A DNA stretch of 64,000 nt from Heterohyrax brucei (lineage: Eukaryota; Chordata; Mammalia; Hyracoidea; Procaviidae), in NCBI GenBank assembly GCA_028571685.1, contig CM053144.1:97432171-97496170 (forward strand), given 5' to 3'. The notes beneath the pieces were generated by a model. That model was given only the letters and a program-made list of their open reading frames with translations, was not told where the DNA came from and ran no database searches. Positions within the stretch are counted from its first letter, which is position 1; the number at the start of each line of letters is the position of its first letter. The translations under genes and the position numbers were made by a program. Shown here one piece after another: positions 46,935 through 57,540 of the stretch.

Positions 46935-47050
46935 TGGGCTTGAGAGTTTGCGTTTCTGGAAGTTTCCAGGTAATGCTGATACTGCTGGCCTGAAGAGCAC
47001 AATTTGAGTACCAGGAGTATTTTCTATTGTTGTTGAGGGACTTGGCTAGG
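46935..47050 (+). mobile_element. MER20-like hAT fragment plus shared flank
   Basis: Close relative of 45070-45185: GAGAGTTTGCGTTTCTGGAA, then GGAGTATTTTCTATTGTTGT and GGGACTTGGCT beyond the MER20-like end. Confidence 0.55.
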
Positions 47051-48675
47051 TATTGGATTCTGAACCATGCTGAGGGCTAAAATATCTAACATCAATATTA
47101 AGTGAATTTCTAAACAGAATTTTCAGACAAAGCACATGTGTCTTTAAAAGTGGTTCAGAATGAGCTGTGATATACAGTGTGTGGGAATGAATGTCTCTGG
47201 AGGGAGGCATAGTGCTTGTGGGACCTCCGTAGGCTCCTCCTGATTACGTGACAATACCTGCCACATAGAAGGGCATCGTTGCTCTTGTCTTACCCTGCAG
47301 GTAAATGGTGGTCTTTTCAGTTGAGTCTGCTGTTTTGGAAGTGCCATTTATATGAATTTTTAAATTTAAATTACTTGTAAACATTTCTTAAAATTAGTGT
47401 GGTAATTAAATAAATCAGAATAAGTATCTCCTGTGGGATGATTGTGCTGTGTGAAGAAGACTCAGTGAGGGACTGTGAGCTGCTTTCTGCCATTAAGCAG
47501 ATCTGTTGTTTGCATCATCAATTATTGTAAGCCTGTGGTGTTTTTCCTTTTTTTGGCCTCTTCCCATTTCTCCTGGCATGAGAGAGAAGTACTGCTTGTG
47601 TATGTTTAATCACTCAGACTCAGTCTGCCAGGTTTTGTTTTTTAAAATCCTCAAGAAAAAGATTGCTTTCAGAAAAAGCTGGTTTTTATACTTTCAGAAG
47701 CCTAACTCTGAAAATCCTCATTATGGTTTTTAATTAATGATAAGTCATATGAAGAACAAACACTAAGTTGCTTTTGTGCCTTCCTGGAGTGTTTGATTCA
47801 GTTCAGTCTCATACTCAGTAGTTTTTCAAAGATGTTTCTGGTATGACATTTAAATTATCTCTGATTAAGCTTGTAAATATAATGTAGCAGACATAATTTT
47901 TAGAAGATAAAACTATATAAAGCATCACACATACAAATACAGATTTTACATTAATTTGACAAATTCTGTTATGTGTAAAAGTAACTGCTAAATTTTTCAG
48001 TGACTTTTTTCTGTGACATAGTTCATGCAAATCAGGTAGCATTTTACATGTTTCAATACTAATTTACTAGTAATTATGTTTTTGATTACTTAAAAATTGC
48101 CTCTACCTGTGTACCTTATGAAATATTAATCTTCCTATGATGACTTTTCGTTCTGTGAACCTCAAGGACCGCATCAGTAATTTCTGAGCAGAAGTGGAAC
48201 AAGTCCATGCTGGTGGGCTGCTTTGTGTGACTGCACAGTTCTTTGATGTCTACTGGGCTGGAAGATATACAGCAGGAGTTTGACCAGAACTGTGTGCCTC
48301 AGTGATCTGTACTTTTCTGGTGCTTTGAGAAGTCTCTTTCAAGAAGTGCTTTGTCAATGAACAGTTGTCTGTGATGGTGAACACAATGACAGCAAACTCA
48401 TATGCCCACTTAGCTTTTCATAGTAAATGCCATGTGAATGTAAGCATTTTGTACCAGAAGGCCTGTGTCAGTGCTGAGGAGTTCTCATAGAGATGAAGAA
48501 AGTACCGTTAATTAGATTTTCAATTTTAATTAAACTTTTTTTGTTTTTAATTTTAAAGTTATTTTAAAATTTATCTGTTTTTAAAGAGATAGAAGTCCTA
48601 TCTCTTCAGTGCTTAGTGCTTTACCGTGGAATGCTTAGACATGGTAAGTGCTTAGGTAGATATAAGGATACAGTT
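47051..48675. other. MEI4 intron, no confident feature
   Basis: About 1.6 kb. The part at 48140-48500 reads a little like a decayed coding sequence but I cannot name a parent gene. No splice-supported exon. Confidence 0.4.
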
Positions 48676-48850
48676 TAGGCAGTGGTTCCCACCTCTGGCA
48701 GTGTATAAGAATCATCTGAGGGAACAATTAAAACCCCTGATGCACAGGCTTCACCCCAGATCAGTTATATCAGAATATCTAGGGGTATCAGTATTTTTCC
48801 AAGATATTCATGTTAATCCAGAATGTAGCCAATATTCAGAAACTCTAGTT
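48676..48850 (+). mobile_element. MER20-like hAT relic
   Basis: CAGTGGTTCCCACCTCTGGC start, AAGAATCATCTGAGGGAACA and ATTAAAACCCCTGATGCACA fit a MER20/MER5-class element. The end is degraded. Confidence 0.5.
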
Positions 48851-48924
48851 TAAGGCAAACTTTTATATTCTACATTCAACCCAAATGCCCTCCCTGCCAC
48901 TTTTTACTATTCTCCCATTGAGTT

Positions 48925-49252
48925 TTAATTATTTGATCTTCATCAATAAGTATTCCAAGTCCTCTTTCCTTTCAGCAGGCAAGGTTATGTCATCAGCATC
49001 TCTCATGGTGTTAATGAGTCTGCCTTCAATTCTAATGCCAAGTTATTCTTCATATAAAAAAAAAACCCCAGCCAAACCTACTGCCATTGAATCGATTCCA
49101 ACTCATAGTGACCCTAGTGGACAGTGTAGAACTGCCTCATAGTTTCCAAGGAGTGCCTCGTGGATTGGAACTGTTGACCTTTTGGTTAGCAGACATAGTA
49201 CTTAACTATTTCTCCACCAGGATTTCTTCATATAGTCCAGCTTAAAACAATT
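48925..49252 (-). mobile_element. RTE LINE, inverted 5' segment of a twin-primed copy
   Basis: Minus-strand RTE text (complement of CCTTGCCTGCTGAAAGGAAA and GATGAAGATCAAA) lies head to head with the plus-strand RTE at 49253. It covers the RTE region directly upstream of that segment. An AfroSINE (49057-49223) was inserted later. Confidence 0.8.
49057..49223 (-). mobile_element. AfroSINE, full length, in RTE
   Basis: CCAAACCTACTGCCATTGAA to ATTTCTCCACCAGGA. TTCTTCATATA is duplicated at 49046-49056 and 49224-49234. Confidence 0.92.
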
Positions 49253-49965
49253 CTTGATAAAGATCGAAGGCTTAGATGTGGCTTCCACCTCAACAAAAAG
49301 TAAGATCCTCAAACTGGACCATTATGCAACATCATGATAAACTAAGAAAATATTGACGTTGTCAAGGATTTAATTTTACTTGGGTCAGTGCCTATGAAAG
49401 CAGCAGTCAACAAGTCAAAGGCCAAGCCAAGTGCCGTCGACAGTCAAAGGATGCATTCCATTTTGCAAATTTGCTACATCACATCTCTTTAACGTGTTAG
49501 AAACCAAAAATGTCACTTTGGGAACTAAGGTGCACCTGACTCAAGCCGTGGTGTTTTAGGTTGTCTCATGTTCATGTGGAAGCTGTACACCTAACAGAAG
49601 ACTGAAGAATTGTGACTTTTGAATTATGATGTTGACAAAGAATGTTGAATATATAGTGGAGTGCCAGAAGAACAAATACTTTCATGTTGAAAGAAGTAGT
49701 CAGAATACTCATTAGAAGCAAGGAGGGAAAGACTTTGTCTCATATACTTTGGACATGTTATGGGGAGGGAACAGTCCCTGGAGAAGATAGAGGGTCAGCA
49801 AAAGGGAGGAAGACCCTCAACAAGAATGATTGACACAATAGCTGCAACAATAGACCGAAACATAGCAATGATTGTGAGGATGGCTCAGGACCAGGTTTTT
49901 TGTTCTGTAGCACTTGGAGTTGGAACCAACCAGGTGATAGCTAACAGCAATAACAACAACTGGGA
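49253..49965 (+). mobile_element. RTE LINE, 3' segment of a twin-primed copy
   Basis: Begins TTGATAAAGATCGAAGGCTT, repeating about 13-16 bp of the far end of the inverted segment, and runs to GTTGGAACCAACCAGGTGAT and AGCAATAACAACAA. Translation matches the RTE C-terminus. A 71-codon stretch (49760-49975) remains open but the gene is dead. Confidence 0.8.
49421..49441 (-). mobile_element. AfroSINE 3'-tail micro-insertion (21 bp)
   Basis: GCCAAGCCAAGTGCCGTCGA plus C, between AGTCAAAG copies at 49413-49420 and 49442-49449. The host RTE sequence supplies the empty site. Confidence 0.82.
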
Positions 49966-50561
49966 GTGGAGGTGACACTGATAAAAGTATGTGGTATCTG
50001 TGAGCATTTGGAGAAGGGCTCTTCAGTTGTGTGTGTGTGAATGTGCTAGTGATCGACTGAGTTTGGAGTTGGGCTCTTGGAGGGAACTCAAGCTCCTTTG
50101 CATAAGTAGTAGACAATCATAAAATGAAAACTGTCATTTACTTTCATGCCCTTCTTTACGTCTTAAGAATAAAGTAGTACTAGTTGACTTCCTCCATCCT
50201 TCAAAAACAATGTTATAAAACATATATTTTAAAAATTATGGAATAATTCTATTTCTATTCGTTCAGTACTATTTGCTTCTTATAGTGTACAGTTTATTAA
50301 AGTTTGCTGTGTACTTTTGAAACAGTTTCTGTTATGTCATCACTGTAATTTCTAGATTGCCATATCCTCAATTTGATAGTAATACTTAGCAGTCCATTTT
50401 GTGTTAATATGCCTTCTTGAAAAGAAGCTAGTGTTATTCCTTCCATTGATTTACATTTTAACTTCTTACATAAGCTGGCATAAAGTCATATCTGCAATAC
50501 ACTAGGATATTCCAGAGAAATCCTGTATCAGGCAACAGATAAAAACTAGTTTTCTTTCCCC
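49966..50561. other. MEI4 intron, no gene seen
   Basis: A short (GT)n run near 50030; otherwise unrecognised AT-rich sequence. Confidence 0.45.
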
Positions 50562-50574
50562 TTTGCCTTGATAG

Positions 50575-50749
50575 GAAACCCTGGTGGTGTAGTGGTTAAG
50601 AGCTACAGCTGCTAACCAAAAGGTCGGCAATTTGAACCCACCAGGCACTCCTTGGAAACTCAGTGGGGGCAGTTGTACTGTGTCCTGTAGGGCCACTGTG
50701 AGTCAGAATTGACTTGATGACCCTGCTGTTTGTTTGTTTGTTTGTTTGT
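50575..50749 (+). mobile_element. AfroSINE, full length and well preserved
   Basis: GAAACCCTGGTGGTGTAGTG to GAGTCAGAATTGACTTGATG with a (TTTG)n tail. TTTGCCTTGATAG is duplicated at 50562-50574 and 50750-50762. The head still shows tRNA-like A and B boxes (TGGTGTAGTGG and GGTCGGCAATTTGAACCC). Confidence 0.95.
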
Positions 50750-50762
50750 TTTGCCTTGATAG

Positions 50763-51170
50763 TCTATGGGAGTTGTTGGTACTGAATTTAACAGCAGAAA
50801 AACCTAACAGCTATTTTCAGAAATTGAGAATTTACTGTTTAATTCTGTTTTGCAAAGACCTGGATCTGTTTTAGCACAGGTTATAATAGTAGGAAAGGGG
50901 AGAACAAAGATTTAATGTTGCCTGTGATTTTTTTTGCGTCTCAATAGTAAAATTAAATGATTGGATTTACTGCCGTGTCCTTGAGTTCTAGTCCAATAGC
51001 AAAGTGGAAACTCTTCAGTGTTTAACAATCCTGGCAGTCAGATTCTCTTAAAAAGAAAATTTTGTAGGAATTCAGCTGTTTACAATATTAAATTATTTTT
51101 CTGCAGTGAGCCCGATGGTTTCTCTCTTGTCTGTAACAAACGTCTTTTTCCTTGACTATTTTAAGAGTTG
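50763..51170. other. MEI4 intron, no gene seen
   Basis: Unrecognised sequence between two SINE insertions. Confidence 0.4.
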
Positions 51171-51218
51171 CCTGTAGGGTTGTTATGAGTTGGAATCGAC
51201 TTGACGACAGCAGGTTTG
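51171..51218 (+). mobile_element. AfroSINE 3' fragment (about 48 bp)
   Basis: CTGTAGGGTTGTTATGAGTT through CGACTTGACGACAGCAGGTT. TTTTAAGAGTTG on the left and TTTATAAGTTG on the right may be the target duplication. Intermediate in length between full copies and the micro-insertions. Confidence 0.75.
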
Positions 51219-51359
51219 GTTTCTTTTATAAGTTGTCTGCTACCTTCTTTGACTAATACACGATTGAGACCATGTTTTAAACAAGGGATGATTTTTCTAT
51301 CATCTAAGAACAAATCCCATTTAAAGAAAAAATAATAAAAGGAAAAATAAGAACAAATT

Positions 51360-51740
51360 ACATTTAAGCCATGCCTTCTTGTGAACTCAATCTCTTTTCA
51401 GCCCCCTATCTCACACTTATACCACTCTGCATTCGCTCCATTCCAGCTGTACTTTCTGAGCTGTTGTCCATGTGTTTCTGGAGTTTTCCTGCCTCTCTGC
51501 TTTTGTCTGTGTTTCTTATTAGTGAGAAACACCTCCTTATGAAAGCTCTGAGCTCCCTCAACACCTACATTACATGGAATCTGGCTTCTCATTTTGAACT
51601 ATGTCAGTTACCTGTACCTTTGCTTGACACTGATGTCTTTTTGCCCTTTAGCAGAGCTTATTTTCATCCTGCCTTTTATTTCTGCTAGGTTCTAAGTTTG
51701 TGAATGCTAGGAAACCATGTCATATTTATCATTTGAATCT
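51360..51740 (+). mobile_element. L2 LINE fragment
   Basis: TCGCTCCATTCCAGCTGTAC, CATGGAATCTGGCTTCTCAT and TTTATTTCTGCTAGGTTCTA follow the L2 order. Confidence 0.45.
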
Positions 51741-52519
51741 TTTCATTTATGTCTTTATGTAGTGAAACTTCACCTGTATTCAGTGAATTAAATTGAGTAC
51801 ACTGCATGAACTCTGTGAAATCATCTATTTTGTTGAAGCAGAATGTATTTAGTTTTTTTTTTCCCATGCTGACAATGTGTATTAATTTAATTTTTTTAAT
51901 GGTAAGAGATTATGCTGCTTTTTGGTTAAGTTAATTTCCTGGACCACTGATTTTTACAGTGAGTAATGGATGAATAAACACATTTCAAACTCAGGCTTGT
52001 GGGTTATAAAAACCAAAATCCCTGAGAATGGACAAGTAAAACCACGTGAGTTTTTCTTAATTAGCTAGAAAATGTCCGTAGAAAGTAGACTTCGAGCTCT
52101 CCTCTTTGCTACTTGCATGCATATAATTTAATCGTACTTGACAGTGTAATGACTGACTACTTGGCTCTCTCTGGATGTGCTTCTTTGTCAGAATTAAGAC
52201 TATTTTTGTTACCATATGCTAGAGAACAGACTCTCCAGAATTAAGCATAGACTTTTGGCCATATCCATAATGTTCTTACAGAGTTGTCATTTGGGACTTT
52301 ATTGGCTGATAGACAAGACTTCAAAAAAATGTTAGCTGTGGAAATGTGCGTATTGCCTAACTACAGCATATAAGTGATTCGTGATCTTCATAGCAAGTGT
52401 AAAATAAGTTATATACTTAAGACATATGAGCTATTATGCCATCCTTCAAATGTTTTGTTACATGCTGAAATGAAAGGCATGGATTCAAAATTGGCCAATT
52501 ACAGTGTTTCTATTTCTAG
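51741..52519. other. MEI4 intron, no confident feature
   Basis: AT-rich sequence with no recognised element. It leads into the exon-like site at 52520. Confidence 0.45.
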
Positions 52520-52564
52520 ATTCCTGCAAGTTTAGAGATGTTACTGATATTTCCAAACAGCCTT
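52520..52564 (+). other. exon-like site in frame with the MEI4 exon (speculative)
   Basis: Preceded by TGTTTCTATTTCTAG and followed by GTGAGT. The 45 nt keep the phase left by the upstream MEI4 exon and add 15 codons starting DSCKFRDVTD. Without the internal donor the frame runs on to TAA at 52609-52611. No known mammalian MEI4 residues match from memory, so this may be a chance pseudoexon. Confidence 0.15.
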
Positions 52565-52670
52565 GTGAGTTTTTAAAGAAGGATAATTTACATGAATGTA
52601 GAATGAAATAATCTTCTTCCCTTTGAGCTTTGTGGACACTCTTCTTCGAATACCATTATAGTATTCATTT

Positions 52671-52690
52671 AGGAACCCCTGGATAGTGTA
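52671..52690 (+). mobile_element. older AfroSINE long-type, first part
   Basis: AGGAACCCCTGGATAGTGTA is the head of a long-type AfroSINE that continues at 52866 after a younger SINE. Confidence 0.7.
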
Positions 52691-52856
52691 TGGAAACCCT
52701 GGTGGTATTGTGGTTAAGTGCTATAGCTGCTTACCAGAAGGTCTGCAGTTGAGATCCAGCAGGCACTGCTTGGAAATTCTGTGGAGAAATTCTACTGTTC
52801 TGTGTGGTCACTAAGAGCCAGAATTTACTTGATGGCAGTGGGTTTGGGTTTGGTTG
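52691..52856 (+). mobile_element. younger AfroSINE nested in an older AfroSINE
   Basis: TGGAAACCCTGGTGGTATTG to GGCAGTGGGTTTGGGTTTGG, with near-identical GRTAGTGTA flanks at 52682-52690 and 52857-52865. Confidence 0.88.
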
Positions 52857-52865
52857 GGTAGTGTA

Positions 52866-53068
52866 AGTAGTACTAAATGCTGGCTAGCTGGCTAATACAT
52901 GGTTAAATTCTAGTCAATGATTGGCCATTTGAACCCACACAGAGGCACTTTGGTAGACAAGTGTGGTGATCTTCTAAAAGGCCACAGCCCTGAGTGCTGT
53001 AAGGAGCACTTCTAATCAGCACACATGAGGTTTCCATGAGTCAAAATTGACTCAACAGCAACTAACAT
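52866..53068 (+). mobile_element. older AfroSINE long-type, second part
   Basis: GATTGGCCATTTGAACCCAC, GATCTTCTAAAAGGCCACAG (long-form segment) and GAGTCAAAATTGACTCAACA at the tail. Confidence 0.82.
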
Positions 53069-53506
53069 AAACAACTAATAAAAACAGCATTCATTTAATC
53101 AGAACTGCTGCACACCAATCTCATGCTTGGGATACAGTCCACCAGCTCCATCATGTAGGAGACTGGAGGGGAGTGAGGCTGAATATGCAGAGACTGTTAG
53201 GAGAATGTTAAAGTGGGTTGATAAAAGAGGGCAGTAGCTTGGACAAGCCTGATGTCAGCTGGGATGAAGAACAAGTGATGGATTCCAGAAATACTAAGAA
53301 TAGTGAGGAGTTGAAGGTGATAGAATGAAAGGAAAAGTTGCTAATTAGACAAAATACTGGGAAAGGTAGTAGCTCATAAACTAAATGAAGAGAATATTTT
53401 GAGGATGAAGAGATGCCTAAGATGAGAAGTCAAACAAGATGGAAACTAATGACTATTAAATCAAGTAATTAGGTTACTGAATTTTTTGTAGTTTTACTAG
53501 GAGAAG

Positions 53507-53557
<51 letters not shown>

Positions 53558-54929
53558 GACATGTAAGACCTATATATGTTTACTAGGCACTGAGCTTCAT
53601 ACAATATAATGGAATTGTAAATATAGTCATGTGGTTATAAAAAGTTCCAGAGAAGAGAGAGCATGAAGTTGAGACCTTGATGGAAGCGTGGAACTTCTGT
53701 CTACGGGGATCGTATGCAACTGAGTAAAGGATAGATGTCTGAGATTTGACTGTAGTGTGTCCAGGGGAAGACTACATGGTTGTTCTTGTTATTCCAGTAA
53801 TGGTGAGATATTAAAGGGTTATTTTGGACTGGGCCTGCTGTTAAATGCAGTAGCAGTGTGTTGGAGGTAGGGGAGGTGAAGAAACTAAGAACAGGAATGC
53901 CTGATAAGGAAGATGACAGTAATTCGGGCATGAGGTGAGAAGGCCACAGAGCAGCAGCTGGCAGTAATGAAAAGTCTGTAATGTGTGTTTTGAAACAAAA
54001 ATAATACAAATTGTTAAATAACCAACTAGTTATATAGATAAAGATGCAGACAGTACTCAGAGTTTTTAAAATAAGTGGTTTGAAGAACTTTTTACCTGAC
54101 AGTAATATGTGCTTATGATGTTAATGAAATTAATATCTGAAAGTATCACATTTTGAGAGAGGAGATAACATGCTTTTCTTTAATTAACCAACATTTAACA
54201 ATTTTGGATTGGTTCCCCTGTAAGATCTCCTACAGCCTTCCCTTGAAGTGACATTTCTTTATGAAATGTAGAAGATCTCTAAGACATCTTTGGTGATACC
54301 TGAGCCCTCCAGGGCCAGGACAGTCCCTGAGAAGAATCCTTCCAACTTGGTCAACAGAATTTGCAGGTACTCCCACAGCCTCAGAGAATAGGTATTTCAT
54401 TGAGTGAGGCTCTGAGAGGTACTAATAGAGTGACTGATGTGACTTATAATCTTCAGCACTCGGGAGAAACACTACCAGTAGTCCAAGAAATGAAGATTAA
54501 AGAGGATTTTATGAATTTTTTTTTTCCCTAAGAGTAGGAAATTGCTTCCTTGGAGGTGCCTAAATTATTTGAAGATGTATGTTCAGCAGTTACCCGGGGA
54601 CAGACTGAACTGTTTTGGATTCTGAAATAAGTAAGAAAGGGAAATCAAAAGGTAATATTGCCCACTGTAATTATATTTTAAGCAATACTAGCATATTACA
54701 GTGATAACCATGATTGCAGAATTTTGTGTTTTCTTTTCCTCTGTTTCGTAGAAAGCTATTTCCTTAATATCTGTGATTGTCAGTAAGGCTTTAGGGAAAA
54801 AGTGATTCGAGTCTTTCACAGTGAATTTTTTGATTGCGTTTTAACAGAGTTTACATTTCATGAACTGGTTTTGATATCTCAGATGTTAAAGTATTGAAAC
54901 CAGAACTCATAAATCAGAAGTCTATATAA
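53069..54929. other. MEI4 intron, no exon seen
   Basis: About 1.9 kb without a recognised exon. It includes the (GT)n tract at 53509-53554. A 102-codon minus-strand frame at 53701-54009 has no known domain. Confidence 0.45.
53509..53554. repeat. (GT)23 microsatellite
   Basis: Uninterrupted 46-bp dinucleotide run, the longest microsatellite in the window and likely polymorphic. Confidence 0.97.
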
Positions 54930-55510
54930 AGCAAACTTTAAAAAATGTTTTGGTAGTGATTTCCCTTTCTTTTCCTTCCCACCCTCCAAACCATCAAATA
55001 ATATTTTACTAGACAATGCCCAGCTACCACCAACAACCTTTGACAGGGATCACAACAGAGAGTCCTGGAAAGAATGGGAGATTGTAGAACAGTATTCAAA
55101 TTCATGAAAAAAGACCAGATGTTCCTGTCTGACAGAGGCAAGAGGAGTCCTCAAGACTGTGGCTCCCAGGTGCTCTGCTAGCTCAGAAATGAAATGAAGG
55201 CATTCCCAAAGCCCCCTTTTCAGACAGAGATCAGAGAGGCCCATAAAACAAAAAATAATACTCATGAGGAATTTATTTCTTAGTTCAGTCAAATATACGA
55301 GATCAAATGGGCAACTCCTGTCCAAAAGCAAGATGAGAAAGCAAGGGGCGGGAAATGGATGGATGGACGCAGAAAACTGAGGTAGAAAGGAGTGTGCTGT
55401 CACATTGTGGGGATTGTAACCATTGTCACAAAAACAATATATGCATAAATTTTTGAATGAGACATGAATTATAAACTTTTTCCTAAAGCACAATAAAATT
55501 ATAAAATGCT
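54930..55510 (+). mobile_element. probable LINE 3' UTR
   Basis: ACAGGGATCACAACAGAGAG, CAGGCCCATAAAACA-like text and AGCACAATAAAATTATAAAA at the end resemble a 3' UTR seen repeatedly in afrotherian sequence, probably of an L1 subfamily. The AATAAA and A-rich end support a 3' terminus. The 216-codon minus-strand frame at 55050-55700 overlaps it and extends past it. Confidence 0.45.
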
Positions 55511-55987
55511 TTAGGCAGAGTGAGGCCTTTTCCCTAGAGATGCAGGTTAGGCTTGGGACATCCCTAGAGCAGTTTCCTGATTGAGTTTCCTGTCTCTTTG
55601 ATCTGAACAGATATTCATCTATTAGACAAAATGTGCTTGACTCTGTAACAGTCAAATCAGTGGCCACATATAGGTAAAACCTGCAGTTGCAGGTTGACAA
55701 GCTTTAGAATGCTTAGTAGGATACATGTAATTTAGAGAATGAAATTAAAAGGTGCAAGAACTGGAAGGTAAATTAGATACTGCTTGTTGTGCTTGTCAAG
55801 GTGTGATGTAGTAAATATAGAATTTAGCACAATGTTTATGGATCAGAGGATTACAGATAACTACACACCAATTTTAAAAAAAGAAAAAAACTTTTATTTC
55901 TTAAAATGTTGCAGATCTTCTCAAATAGCCAGAATAATCAACAAGCATTTAAAGGTGTTTTTCTCAGTACAGTACTTACTTCTTGTC

Positions 55988-56400
55988 TTAGTTAACTAGT
56001 GCTGCTAGCATAGAAATATCACAATGAGAAGCTTTAATAAGCAGAAATTTATTTTCTCACAGTTTAGGAGGCTGGAAGTCTGAATTCAATGTGCTGGCTT
56101 TAGGGGAAGGTTTTTTTCTCTCCCTGGTCTATAGAGGAAGTTTGTTGTCTCTTTTGAGCTTTTATTCCTGGTTGATCTTCATGTGGCTCAGCGTCTATCT
56201 TCCCTCATCTCTGCTTTCTTAATCTGTTCCATATGTGTGTGTGTGTGTGTGTGTATGTGTGTGTGTGTATAATTGATTCAAGAAGCACTCTACACTAATA
56301 ATGTCTAATTAGCATAAAAGAGAAAGCAGATTCCCTAATGGAATTATAACCACAGGTATAAAGGTTAGAATTTATAGGGGGGTCACAAATCATTTTGTAA
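55988..56400 (-). mobile_element. MaLR-type LTR fossil (MLT1-like)
   Basis: Complement of the same LTR family as 10634-11165: AGTTAACTAGTGCTGCTAGC, GCAGAAATTTATTTTCTCAC (AATAAA on the minus strand) and GGAGGCTGGAAGTCTGAATT. It holds a (GT)n tract. Confidence 0.65.
56234..56270. repeat. (GT)n microsatellite
   Basis: About 37 bp with one A interruption, inside the MaLR LTR. Confidence 0.93.
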
Positions 56401-56410
56401 CACCTCTCAA

Positions 56411-57399
56411 GGTTAGAGAAGAAAAAAAATTCTACTGGCTGTCTATTGGGACTGTGTAGTTGGATTAGAGAGATAAGATCTTCTCTTGAGACAGCCACAT
56501 GTAAACATAATACACATAATACATGTAGTTCTGTATTGGGTTATATTTATCTATGTTCATTCATTCATTGCTTTATTCAATAAAACTGTTTCCTAGAGAC
56601 CCTGTGAGATAATGTAAATAAGACAGAAGTAATAGAACTTATATTACAGTGGAAGAAACAGATAATTATAAGCTAACAAGCAAACCAATAAGCAAGAAAA
56701 AATCTGAGAGTGTTAAAAATCTATGAAGAAGATAAACCAGGTTAAAGAGATAGAGAACTGGTAGTGATGGGGTAGGTCAACTTCTCAAGAGTGGGTGGCC
56801 AGTGAGTCCTCATTGAGAAGAATTGACTCCTGAATGAGGAGGGATCATCCAAAGGGCACTTGAGGCAGGACAAAACTTCCATCTCCAACTAGAAAAAATA
56901 AGTTGGTGTGGCTGCTGAACAGGGAAGTTGAGGGGGAGAGAGCTGGAGAAGAGACCAGAAAGGGAAGGGGCACACATCACAGTAAGACTTGTTTCAGTGG
57001 GTAGGACTTCACATATAAGGGGACATCTTTGGTGGACATAAAGGTGGAGTTTTAAATGTTTTTCTCTAACTGCCACTGAAAAATGGGTTATAAGTAGAAG
57101 AACAGATGAAAAGTTGGCTAAGCAGGTGAAAGTGAGGCTGTACTCCATTAGAATAAGGTGGGATGGAGACAGCTAACATATATACAGCCCTGCATTTGTA
57201 AAAGAGAAAAAAGAAATTGCAAAGGTGAGCCCTGAAAAGGCAGGAGAACTCCAGCTGACCTTTGAAAGATGAATTAAACATGAGACAGGAAGTCAGAGGA
57301 CACACTAGGAGGCACAAGGGCGAGGGTGGAAATGACACACATCTGGCACAGCTGGGTTTTCTTCTTTCCAAAGAATAGCAGAACAAAAATAATGTAAGA
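56411..57399. other. MEI4 intron, ancient repeat-like text, no exon
   Basis: 56560-56780 looks like a common ancient LINE-like repeat (TTCATTCATTCATTGCTTTA, ATTATAAGCTAACAAGCAAA). Minus-strand frames of 112 and 114 codons overlap each other and have no known domains. Confidence 0.4.
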
Positions 57400-57540
57400 C
57401 AGTGGATCACCTGGAGAGTTTTAAAATAATACTGATATCTGAGTTCTGCCCCCAGTGAATCTGATGCACTTGACCTGTGGTACGGTTCAGTATTGGGGTC
57501 ACTCTAAAGTGCAGGCAAGGTTGAGAACCACAGGTGTAAG
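57400..57540 (+). mobile_element. MER20-like hAT relic
   Basis: GTGGATCACCTGGAGAGTTT, GAGTTCTGCCCCCAGTGAAT and AAGGTTGAGAACCACAG show body and one end. Confidence 0.6.

Noticed and set aside
48140-48500. possible processed pseudogene
   Set aside because: Text such as TTCTGTGAACCTCAAGGACC reads somewhat like coding sequence, but no frame stays open, no poly-A tail or target duplication was found, and I could not name a parent gene. Left unassigned.
50575-50749. tRNA gene
   Set aside because: A- and B-box-like text belongs to the SINE head; no complete cloverleaf or anticodon arm could be drawn, and the TTTG tail and duplications prove it is a SINE.
55050-55700. 216-codon minus-strand open frame
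   Set aside because: Overlaps probable LINE 3' UTR text, has no recognisable domain or splice or promoter context, and composition looks like translated AT-rich non-coding DNA.
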